This document shows, in pieces, positions 56,103 through 64,000 of a stretch of DNA of 64,000 bases. Every line of letters begins with the position of its first letter. Positions within the stretch are counted from its first letter, which is position 1. Where the stretch lies: the NCBI RefSeq assembly GCF_932526225.1, contig NC_064044.1, positions 14,571,453-14,635,452 on the forward strand, in the 5' to 3' direction. The notes beneath the pieces are model-generated. The model was not told where the DNA came from and searched no databases. It saw only the letters and a program-made list of their open reading frames with translations. The position numbers and the translations under genes are program-made. Source of the stretch: Nematostella vectensis. Its lineage: Eukaryota > Cnidaria > Anthozoa > Actiniaria > Edwardsiidae.

Positions 56103-56300
56103 CATGGAGGAGGTTGATGGGAACCTCAAGGGTGTGTCAAAGCTAGCGGAGGACCTGGAGCAGGTGAAGCAGGTCCAGTACCGGCACTCCCAGCTGTCAA
56201 AGTGCAATGAGCTGCTGAACCACATCTTCAATGTGCCGGAGAATGTGGAGAAGGCTTATATACTGATCAGCGATGGGAAGCTGTTGCTTGCTCATAAATG
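56103..56300 (+). CDS. EXOC3: EXOC3 exon 5
   Basis: 198 bp, acceptor TTTTGTTTAG, donor GTTTGT, phase 2 in and 2 out. Encodes MEEVDGNLKGVSKLAEDLEQ through QLSKCNELLNHIFNVPE to LLLAHK, the coiled-coil part of the Sec6 N-terminus. Reading through the donor into FVAMGSQG is intron. Confidence 0.9.
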
Positions 56301-56319
56301 GTTTGTAGCAATGGGAAGC

Positions 56320-56574
56320 CAGGGGCGGATACAGGGGGGTGGATTGGGTGGATATTCACCCCCCTTTTTGAGTAAAAAAAATTGAAAAGTCACTTTGTTT
56401 GAAGAAAATAAATGTCTGAGGTAGAGGAAGCACTGTCCATTTTCCTTCGCCTGCTTGACTTTGCTGACGCGACAAATCCAATTCAGCGTGAAGTATTGTA
56501 AGATCTATGTAGTGACCTAGCAAGAACTACTTGATATTATCCACCCCCATTTTGAAATCCTGGACCCGCCCCTG
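56320..56574. mobile_element. 255-bp hAT-like MITE
   Basis: Starts CAGGGGCGGATACAGG and ends CCTGGACCCGCCCCTG; no clear 8-bp duplication. A second, partial element of the same kind follows, ending GGATCCGCCTCTT at 56720. Confidence 0.65.
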
Positions 56575-56721
56575 CCAGGGGCCAATCTATGGGTGGGCCG
56601 AACAGGCCTAAGCCCCCATTTTCAGATATTCAGCTTAGAAAGTACAATAAATATATAGATATCCACCAAATCCCCCCTTTCTTGGAACCCCCGCTTTTTT
56701 AAACTTCTGGATCCGCCTCTT

Positions 56722-56750
56722 GAAGCTATTGCTTGTCCACAAATGGTTTG
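56722..56750 (+). repeat. Duplicate of the exon 5 tail and its donor
   Basis: GAAGCTATTGCTTGTCCACA followed by AATGGTTTGT repeats the last 24 bases of exon 5 and the GTTTGT donor (56279-56306) with a few changes. A possible decoy 5' splice site. Confidence 0.75.
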
Positions 56751-57159
56751 TGATAGTGATGGTAGTCTTGCAGAGAGAGTGTTCTCTATTGACCTTTGCA
56801 CCTTTTAGTGAAAGTGTAGTAGTAAAGCCAGCACCAATATTAAACTCTATAAGTATTAAAATAAGCTGAAGTGTATTCCATGGTCTTATTAATTGGTGAG
56901 GTAAATGTTACTTCTATTGAAAAGCTGAAATCATTTTTTTTCAGAAGCTGGCAGTGTTATTAAAGTTTACTAGATAAGCTATAAATAGTGGGAGCAGTTT
57001 ATTATTCCCAGTTTCTTGCTATGTGTTTTTGGCATCCGTGATAAACATACATTCGTAACACTGGCTCTAAATCATTTCCATAGTGTCTCATTTTGCTTCA
57101 AAGCATTGGATACATGAGTAAATATCTAGACATAAACATGTTTTTTTTTTTCAATTCAG

Positions 57160-57233
57160 CCTTGCAGATCTTGAGGCTACTAGAGATGAGTTCCTGTTTG
57201 AGGTCCACAAGATGTCTCAAAGTGATGATCGGC
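57160..57233 (+). CDS. EXOC3: EXOC3 exon 6, left part (interrupted by LINE)
   Basis: Acceptor TTCAATTCAG at 57159. Encodes LADLEATRDEFLFEVHKMSQ and SDDR, as in Sec6 proteins, then is broken after ATCGGC. The other side of the exon is 61823-61839. Together they make 91 bp that end in phase 0 and link to exon 7. As it stands the frame runs into the LINE and stops within three codons. Confidence 0.88.
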
Positions 57234-57384
57234 TGTTATGACAGCGGCGTGGTTGGACGTGCCTAGCTTTAGCTCCGCGTTTTGAAGTCGTTGTTTGCAC
57301 TTTCATGTGCATTAAGTTCATATATGTAATTCAAATATTTAGTGTTGTCGTATGTGTCTATTTGTTCTTTATTTTTTTGTGGCC

Positions 57385-58188
57385 ATGGCTTTAACAAGAG
57401 AGGTTTTGGAAGAACTACTCGACAAGAAACTGGCGCCATTACAGGCGTCTCTTGACTTTCTAAATGAAAAGTACGACATCATCTTAAAGAAAGTCTCAGA
57501 TCAAGAGGTTAAAGTAAAAGAACTCTCGAAAGAGAATTCTCGTCTTCTTTCGGAAGTGGGGCTACTCAGATCTACATTATCAAACCAAGGGAAATGGCTA
57601 AACGATCTAGAGCAATATGGCCGCCGGGAATGCCTCGAGATCCGTGGGATCCCTGAGGTTAAAGGAGAAGACACTTCTCAAATAGCGTGTCAAGTCGCCA
57701 ACCTAATTGGGGTCAAGCTCTCGAGACAGGATATCTCGACCAGCCACCGCATCAAGCCTAAAAACTCGACGGCAAAGTTCCCGCCCTCCATCATAGTCAA
57801 ATTTACAAGCCGTGACAAGCGAGACGAAACATACAAAGCCAGGGGGAGGTTGCGTGAGCTCTCCACACACAACGTGCCTGGCCTGGATAGATTTAAAAGT
57901 AACTCGATCTATCTCAGTGAGTCTCTCACTCAAAGAAACAAGGCATTATTCAAAAGTGCGTTGGAGGATAGAAAACAAATGAAGTATGACTTCATTTGGA
58001 CTGCAAATGGAAACATCTATTTGCGCAAGAATGAACGCAGTCCATCGATTCATGTTACCGATGAATCGGTATTAATAAATCTAAGAAGCTCCAGCTTTGT
58101 TCACGAAGTCGAAGGGGCGACGGCGATGACAGATACCAACATCTCCTCCAAGAGCGACAGTGCGGCAAGTACAAATACAGCAAGTTAA
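57385..58188 (+). CDS. LINE ORF1: coiled-coil, RRM-like RNA-binding protein
   Basis: The likely start is MALTREVLEELLDKK (57385); an upstream in-frame ATG (57352) adds 11 mostly hydrophobic residues. A heptad-rich coiled coil (~residues 20-85) is followed by LEQYGRRECLEIRGIPE, then SHRIKP and PPSIIVKFTSRDKRDE, the pattern of LINE-1 ORF1p-type (transposase_22-like) RNA-binding domains. It would coat the element RNA. Ends in a Ser/Thr-rich tail. Confidence 0.85.
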   Translation: MALTREVLEELLDKKLAPLQASLDFLNEKYDIILKKVSDQEVKVKELSKENSRLLSEVGLLRSTLSNQGKWLNDLEQYGRRECLEIRGIPEVKGEDTSQIACQVANLIGVKLSRQDISTSHRIKPKNSTAKFPPSIIVKFTSRDKRDETYKARGRLRELSTHNVPGLDRFKSNSIYLSESLTQRNKALFKSALEDRKQMKYDFIWTANGNIYLRKNERSPSIHVTDESVLINLRSSSFVHEVEGATAMTDTNISSKSDSAASTNTAS

Positions 58189-58273
58189 GAATAAGTCACA
58201 TAGCTAACATGTATTCTTTCCATCGAAGTTTACAATTAACTAGATCACATATAAGTTCTTATGTTGACTTACA

Positions 58274-61219
58274 ATGACTAGAGTTATCTGTCACATTTGT
58301 TCTAAAATTATAAGAAAGAACTGTCGTGCTGTCGAATGCGATTCATGTTTACAGTGGTGTCACTTTAAATGCTCAAAATTGTTGCTTAAACAGTTTAATC
58401 ATTTATCGCTCACCAACGATTTATGGCTCTGTCAGCCCTGCTATTCTGAAGTCTTTCCCTTTCACAATTTAAACAACAATGATCTATTGGATCTAGTCTT
58501 TAATTCCAATACATTGTGCCACTGCTCCCCATTCATTGATCGCGTTCGCCTTGAAAATCTTCCTCATCTAGACATAGTTTCTAGTTTGAATTTTCCGAAT
58601 TTAAGTGACTTTGATTTAGATATTAATATTCCTAGTCAGATTAATTCAAAATACTACTCCCCCCATGAATTTCACTCGTCTTATGAGCTTTCAAATTTAT
58701 CAGACAAATCGCTCTCACTTCTTCATTGTAATATAAGAAGTATTTCAAAAAACTTTGATAAATTACAAGATATGCTTTCTACTTTAAATCATCCTTTTAA
58801 GTTAATTGCTCTATCTGAAACCTGGCATTCTGACTGTAGAGAGCATATTGCTAATTGTTCTCTCCCAGGTTTTACTTATATATCGAAACCGACTAAATTT
58901 TCAGTTGGGGGAGTAGGTTTATTTATAGCTGATTCTTTTAATTTCATTTTGAGGGAGGACTTATCCATTTCAAATGATCAACAAGAATCTTTATGGGTTG
59001 AAATACAAAATAATAAGGGTAGCAAAAACATATTATGTGGAGTTATTTACCGCCATCCAAATAGTTCTCTTGACCCCTTTTTAGAACATTCCTATAAAAC
59101 CATGGACAAAATCAGTAAGGAGGGAAAGCTCTGCCTTTTTTCAGGTGACATAAATTTGAATTTATTAAATTCAGACTCCCACCAACAAACAGGGGAATTT
59201 CTTAATACTTTATTTTCATATTCTTTTCAGCCACATATCTTGCAACCTACTAGAATAACTGATCATTCGGCCACGCTCATAGACAATATATTTTTTAACT
59301 CGCTCGAACATAAAACTTGTAGTGGCAATATTGTTTATCCCTTAACAGATCATCTTCCCAATTTTCTGACAATAGATTCAATTAATATCAATGTCTCAAA
59401 AAATGACTTCTACCAAAGGGACTATTCTAGGTTGGATCAGGAAGCTTTAATTAATGATTTTAGCCAAATTGATTGGTCTTTACAGTTTTATGGTATGGAT
59501 AATGTTAACGATATTTTTTCCTGTTTTCTTGCTAAGTCTAATGAAATAATTAATTCCCATGTTCCAATGAAAAAACTTTCTAGAAAAGAAATTAAATTCA
59601 AAGCAAAACCTTGGATATCCAAGGGCATCAGAACTTCGATTAATTATAAGAACAGGCTCTATAGGAAGTTTATTAAATCTAGAAATCAATATCATTTTGA
59701 AAAATACAAAATCTATAGAAATAAATTGAACCATTTAATAGCAATAAGTAAGAGAAAATACTATGAAAAGTACTTTAATTTTAACAAATCTAACATAAAA
59801 AATATCTGGAAAGGGATAAAAGAAATTGTCGTGCTAAAGCCTAAGGCTCATTTCACACCTTCAAAAATTGTATCTTCTAATAAGGTTTTAACCAATGTAA
59901 ATGAGATAGCAAATGAGTTCAATTACTTCTTTGCTAATGTTGGCAGAAATATCAGCAACAATATTCCAAAAGTAAACACTTTATTTTCAGAATTTCTTCC
60001 AACAGCTAATTCTAACAGCTTTCTTCTAGCTCCCACATCTACAGAGGAAATTAGAAGTATAATCTTAGGAATTAAATCAGGTAAAGCTTGTGGTTCTTAT
60101 AGCATTCCAATTACAGTTCTTAAAATACTAAGCTCTATTATTTCAAGGCCTCTGGAGATATTATACAATCTGTCCTTTTCTTCTGGCATTGTACCTGATG
60201 CCTTCAAAATTGCACGTGTCATACCTATTTACAAATCAGGCTCTCATTTTGACACTTCTAATTTTAGACCAATATCATTATTATCTATTTTTAATCAGTT
60301 ACTTGAAAGGTTAATGTATAACAGAGTGATAAAATTTCTAGACAAATACGATATTTTGTACAAAAATCAATTTGGCTTTCGAGCCAATCATTCTACAGAA
60401 CATGCTCTTCTGCTTATTACCGATAAAATCCAAAGATCAATTGAGGGTGGTCAATACTCTTGTGGCATATTTCTTGATTTTAGCAAAGCTTTTGATACTG
60501 TTGATCATAAAATATTATTAGCAAAACTTTATTCATACGGCATCCGTGGCATAGCTTATGAATGGTTTGTTTCCTACTTATCAAACAGGCAACAGTTTGT
60601 TTCTATTGGTAATGTGTCATCTGCACCACTACCAATAACATGTGGAGTGCCTCAAGGTTCAGTACTTGGTCCACTTCTCTTTCTTCTGTACATTAATGAT
60701 TTTAATAACTGCTCCAACTTATTTGACTTTCATTTATTTGCTGATGATGCCAATTTATTTTGTGCCGATTCTTCATTGACATCCTTAGAGACCAAAGTAA
60801 ACACAGATCTGTATAATATAAATCGTTGGCTTTGTGCAAATAAATTGGCTTTGAACATCAGTAAAACTAATTTTGTCATTTTTCGACCAGCACAAAAGAG
60901 GCTGGCTAGTTCTATTTCTTTATCAATCAATAATAATACCATTAAACAAAAAAATAATATCAAATATCTTGGTGTAGTTATTGACTCCTTTCTTAACTGG
61001 AAGGAGCACATTAACCAGTTAAGTAAGAAAATCTCCAGAGGTGTCGGAATAATAGCAAAGCTGCGTTACTATGTATCACCAACAATTCTCACTCAGCTAT
61101 ATTATTCTCTAATTTATCCATTTCTTACTTATGGTGCTATTATTTGGGGCAACACATATGAATCAACAATCAAGCCTCTTTTTATTTTATTTTACAGAAG
61201 AAAGCTGTTAGAATCATAA
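58274..61219 (+). CDS. LINE ORF2: PHD-like finger, APE endonuclease and reverse transcriptase
   Basis: The N-terminal Cys/His finger (CHICSK, CDSCLQWCHFKC, CQPC; residues ~5-57) is PHD-like. The endonuclease has LLHCNIRS, LSETWH, GDINLNL and TDHLPNF. RT has IPIYKSG, FRPISLL, LDFSKAFDTVDH (~734), GVPQGSVLGPLLF and the catalytic FADDANLF (~822). The frame ends at 61219 after FILFYRRKLLES because of a local slip in a TTATTTTATTTTA repeat. The remaining C-terminus is open in another frame to 61572. Translation makes the enzyme for target-primed reverse transcription; the RT core is untouched by the slip. Confidence 0.93.
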   Translation: MTRVICHICSKIIRKNCRAVECDSCLQWCHFKCSKLLLKQFNHLSLTNDLWLCQPCYSEVFPFHNLNNNDLLDLVFNSNTLCHCSPFIDRVRLENLPHLDIVSSLNFPNLSDFDLDINIPSQINSKYYSPHEFHSSYELSNLSDKSLSLLHCNIRSISKNFDKLQDMLSTLNHPFKLIALSETWHSDCREHIANCSLPGFTYISKPTKFSVGGVGLFIADSFNFILREDLSISNDQQESLWVEIQNNKGSKNILCGVIYRHPNSSLDPFLEHSYKTMDKISKEGKLCLFSGDINLNLLNSDSHQQTGEFLNTLFSYSFQPHILQPTRITDHSATLIDNIFFNSLEHKTCSGNIVYPLTDHLPNFLTIDSININVSKNDFYQRDYSRLDQEALINDFSQIDWSLQFYGMDNVNDIFSCFLAKSNEIINSHVPMKKLSRKEIKFKAKPWISKGIRTSINYKNRLYRKFIKSRNQYHFEKYKIYRNKLNHLIAISKRKYYEKYFNFNKSNIKNIWKGIKEIVVLKPKAHFTPSKIVSSNKVLTNVNEIANEFNYFFANVGRNISNNIPKVNTLFSEFLPTANSNSFLLAPTSTEEIRSIILGIKSGKACGSYSIPITVLKILSSIISRPLEILYNLSFSSGIVPDAFKIARVIPIYKSGSHFDTSNFRPISLLSIFNQLLERLMYNRVIKFLDKYDILYKNQFGFRANHSTEHALLLITDKIQRSIEGGQYSCGIFLDFSKAFDTVDHKILLAKLYSYGIRGIAYEWFVSYLSNRQQFVSIGNVSSAPLPITCGVPQGSVLGPLLFLLYINDFNNCSNLFDFHLFADDANLFCADSSLTSLETKVNTDLYNINRWLCANKLALNISKTNFVIFRPAQKRLASSISLSINNNTIKQKNNIKYLGVVIDSFLNWKEHINQLSKKISRGVGIIAKLRYYVSPTILTQLYYSLIYPFLTYGAIIWGNTYESTIKPLFILFYRRKLLES

Positions 61220-61572
61220 CTTTCTCATCTTACATTGAACATACTTCTCCTATCTTTAGAAAACTAAATATCTTGAAATCTCCTGATCTAATCTATTACT
61301 TAAACACAATATTTATGTACAAATTTAATTTGAATCTACTTCCAACTCCTTTTGATTCTTTTTTTACTACGGTTGCTTCAAGGCACAAATATAATACAAG
61401 ACTGGCTTCTAAATCATCGTACTGCCTCCCTTTACCTCGAACTAATTATGGAAAGTTTAATATTCGTTTTAAAGGTGCCTCAATTTGGAATAACATCAAA
61501 GAACCTACCAAAACCATGCGTTTGCCTAGCTTCAAGGCTGCAATAAAGACCTCAATCCTTGAAAATTATTAG
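61220..61572 (+). pseudogene. LINE ORF2 C-terminal part after the frame slip
   Basis: Continues the C-terminal region (TFSSYIEHTSPIFRKLNIL, SRHKYNTRLASK, FKGASIWNNI) typical of CR1/L2 ORF2 ends. Offset from the main frame by the slip near 61195. Confidence 0.8.
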
Positions 61573-61822
61573 CCTCTATCTAGTTTTTTTGTTTTATTGC
61601 ATTTTATTTTGCTGCTGCTTTCATGTATTTTGTATTCGTGCCTTGTACGTCCTTGCTATACGCTCCATTTAATTGAACTATTTTGTGCTGCCTAGCCAGA
61701 TTAGCTTTTTAGTTACTTCTAGGCAGCCAATACCCAAAATCTGTAATTATTATTTATTTTCTTACTGTAATTTCTGTGTGTGGTATAAATAAAGTTATAT
61801 TGTTGTTGTTGTTGTTATCGGC

Positions 61823-61839
61823 CTAAGACAGACCAGTCG
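61823..61839 (+). CDS. EXOC3: EXOC3 exon 6, right part
   Basis: The last 17 bases of exon 6 (PKTDQS) before donor GTAAGA, following the second copy of the ATCGGC target duplication. Confidence 0.75.
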
Positions 61840-62341
61840 GTAAGATCTTAAAGAATCCTACTCACTCACTTACACTCACTATATATTCACGTCATATTTC
61901 CACTTATGGCGGGTATGACGCTGCATGGAGGCATGGAGACTTGCGTGCGTGCGTGTGTGTGTGTGTGTCAACAGCCTTAGTTAGATTTTAAATATTCAAC
62001 AAAATTCGTCAATAATTTCCAACTGCTAAACAATTTTCTGGCTTCCGTCATTCAACGAAATTACATTTGGTGTTTTTTATTGCTCAGCTTTAATAGAGGT
62101 GGGTGATTGGAAAACATTTCAGTGTTGACCAATGAAAACACTCTCTAGGGTTTAAAGTGACAGAACCCAGTATGGGATTTCGCTGTTAGGAATCATTGGT
62201 GAGATTTTCCAGAATATTAAAAGCTGATGTAATCGCAACTGCTTTAACACCATCACAAACAGGATCAAAAGCCACACTAGCATTTTCATGTCTGCAGTTA
62301 CTGTACGTTTTCAAAAAAAATATTTCTTACCTTTTTTGCAG
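61840..62341. other. EXOC3 intron 6
   Basis: No gene; contains a short (GT)n run at about 61948-61968. Confidence 0.7.
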
Positions 62342-62380
62342 CCACTCCATGACTATTTCAGAGATGTAGCCAAACTGTCT
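62342..62380 (+). CDS. EXOC3: EXOC3 exon 7
   Basis: 39 bp, acceptor TTTTTTGCAG, donor GTGAGT, phase 0. Encodes PLHDYFRDVAKLS, the segment before the conserved LxKQLWxVLQR helix. It is too short to stand alone but fits the family spacing. Confidence 0.82.
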
Positions 62381-63201
62381 GTGAGTACTCCTTGAATACC
62401 GTGACATGTGCCTCCCATGATGGTTTGAAGAGTAGAGAACCTGATCGATTACCTGTTGTCGATTCAAGATCTCTTTAACGATGAAAACTAGCCTGACAAC
62501 CTGCCTAATTTGGGTTTTGCATTCCTTGCAATAAAGTTTGTTCACATTCATTGGAAAGTGCATCATTTTATTTGATATACTCTTAGTGAAAAAAAAGCTC
62601 ATAAATCCAACGGCAAAACATTGTAGAAAGTTAAAATGATACATGTGTGAAAGGGAGCCGCCATTGAGCTAGCTTGATTTGGAAAGCACTTGGGATCATT
62701 TGTGCCATACAAGTTGGCTCATTGTATTCATAACCACTGGCAAATTGAGGTGTTCATTGGATTTCATTATGGAGCGGTTATGGCGAGAAAAGCGAGCTAG
62801 TGATTTTGATTACCTGACCAAGATCCGATGAACCGTTTAGCACTCTGAACCCATGGTAGCCAAAAAAACTGCCTCTTGATGATTTTGCTAAAGGAAAAAA
62901 CTATGTCTAATTAACACAAAAAAACCTATTAGTCCGTTAGTGTTTATACTCGTCTATACAAAAGTGTATTTTTTTTCAAAAATCAATTTACTAATGTGCT
63001 TTGACAATTTGCTTGGGCTTTTATCCTCTATTCTATAAAGGAGTACCCTGACAAAGGCACATAACCGTATGTGTGGTGTCTTTTTTAAACTCTAAAGATA
63101 AAGAAAGAGGTTACAACACCTGTCACAAATTAATAAATATGTCCATCAAATATACAATGCTGTCAAGTTCAAAGGTCAAATTCTTTGATTTCTTTTTTCA
63201 G
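62381..63201. other. EXOC3 intron 7
   Basis: AT-rich; no gene or mobile element recognised. Confidence 0.65.
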
Positions 63202-63311
63202 GAAACTCTCGGAAAGCAGCTGTGGCTGGTGTTACAGAGGTTTCACAGCAGCGTCAGGAGCGACCCGGCTCAGCTAGTGACAGCACTTAGAATCATAGAG
63301 AGAGAAGAAAG
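63202..63311 (+). CDS. EXOC3: EXOC3 exon 8
   Basis: 110 bp, acceptor TCTTTTTTCAG, donor GTATGC, phase 0 in, 2 out. Encodes ETLGKQLWLVLQRF through VTALRIIEREE, a hallmark Sec6 segment. Confidence 0.93.
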
Positions 63312-63864
63312 GTATGCTGCAGGGCCGTAGCAAGGGGGAACTGGGGGCATGTGTCCCCCAATATTTTCAATAATTATTAGGAAATGACCAGCAGGGGCGT
63401 TGCTGTGCCTCACCAATATTAATGTTAATGGTCCCCATCTTAATGTTTCTATATTGTGCCCCCCCTCCAATCTTAGGTGGCCTGCTACGGCTCTGTACCA
63501 CTTTTAAAATGCTTGTTGTTGTGTATCCCTTTTTTGCACCATAGTGGAATTTCTTTTAACAATTCAGGATAGTTTGAGTTATCCAAGTAAAAATGACTCG
63601 AAAATAGTTTCTAGAGAACTGAAATTTAGTTTAATCAGAGGCAGTTTGAGTTATCGAGTTCCAGTCATTACGGCTCCACAGTGTTAACAGCCAAAAATAA
63701 ATCCATTTCTTATGAAATCTATTTCACAGTCTATCCTAGTTTTTTTTCTATTACTTCAAGTTGATGTACTATGTATCTGTTTTAGTGTAGCTGACAACAT
63801 AGCAGTAATGGTTCTGTTTTGATAAGTTTTACCAGCTCCTATTAATCTTCGTGTCTTAATTCAG
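63312..63864. other. EXOC3 intron 8
   Basis: Contains a repeat-like fragment (GGGCCGTAGCAAGGGGG to GGCCTGCTACGGC, 63322-63491) with short inverted ends, probably another MITE. No gene. Confidence 0.55.
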
Positions 63865-63978
63865 AGCTGACAAAAGAGCAGAGCTGCGCCTCTCCTCTAC
63901 TGGTTTCAAGGTTCCTGGGCGGCCCAAGCGCTGGAAACAGAAGTGCTTTGAGGTCATAGAGTCTGGCATCGGATACAG
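63865..63978 (+). CDS. EXOC3: EXOC3 exon 9 (last in window)
   Basis: 114 bp, acceptor TTAATTCAG, donor GTATCG. Encodes RADKRAELRLSSTGF, KVPGRPKRWKQKCFEV and IESGIGYR, matching Sec6. The C-terminal half of the gene lies beyond the window. Confidence 0.9.
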
Positions 63979-64000
63979 GTATCGAATACATATTGTGCAG

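Larger units (their letters stand above)
57234..61816 (+). mobile_element. Near full-length CR1-type LINE inside EXOC3 exon 6
   Basis: About 4.58 kb, flanked by ATCGGC on both sides (57228-57233, 61817-61822). It has a 5' UTR, ORF1, ORF2 with PHD, endonuclease and RT, a 3' UTR and AATAAAGTTATA followed by a GTT-repeat tail. The sense orientation and short target duplication are normal for CR1-like elements. One frame break near the end of ORF2; otherwise it looks recent. Confidence 0.93.

Overview
The window is nuclear DNA of a metazoan. Genes have GT-AG introns, and the space between them is filled with CR1/L2-type LINEs, two Penelope-like elements, a Gypsy LTR element, TTAA-site DNA transposons, foldback/MITE elements, hammerhead-ribozyme retrozymes and long satellites. 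This mix, a diverged EXOC3, a melatonin-receptor-like GPCR and a PAN-type exon fit an anthozoan cnidarian (a Nematostella-like sea anemone). The species is an inference.

Layout. 1-1703: 5' part of a LINE (minus strand) with a 2A-like motif. 3314-3518: an isolated PAN/apple-like exon. 5319-6852: a decayed Penelope-like RT interrupted by a retrozyme copy with a hammerhead ribozyme and a 100-bp palindrome. 7000-13362: minisatellites and a ~5-kb 49-bp satellite. 13808-26274 and 26440-45504: two near-identical copies (A and B) of a large segmental duplication. Each copy holds a two-coding-exon GPCR, a 34-bp intronic minisatellite with a 225-bp MITE, a 36-bp array carrying a YY1-like motif in nearly every unit, a dimeric hammerhead retrozyme, and a five-exon minus-strand gene. 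That gene encodes a secreted precursor with a signal peptide, an acidic pro-region and a very cationic Cys/Arg/Tyr-rich C-terminal peptide. Copy B also has a 2.45-kb TTAA transposon carrying exon-like sequence and a 4.4-kb Gypsy element; copy A shows both empty sites.

47429-63978 (to the right edge): the 5' half of EXOC3/SEC6, nine exons rebuilt by splice phase and protein similarity. Its introns hold a minisatellite apparently grown from its own exon 3 donor site, a LINE fragment, a GIY-YIG Penelope-like element, and degenerate tandem copies of exon 5. A nearly intact 4.6-kb LINE sits inside coding exon 6, flanked by a 6-bp duplication.

The GPCR copies are damaged differently: A has a stop in TM5, B has a frameshift before TM1. 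The peptide precursor is intact in both copies. All splice models, ribozyme folds and family names come from reading the sequence; nothing was searched or computed.
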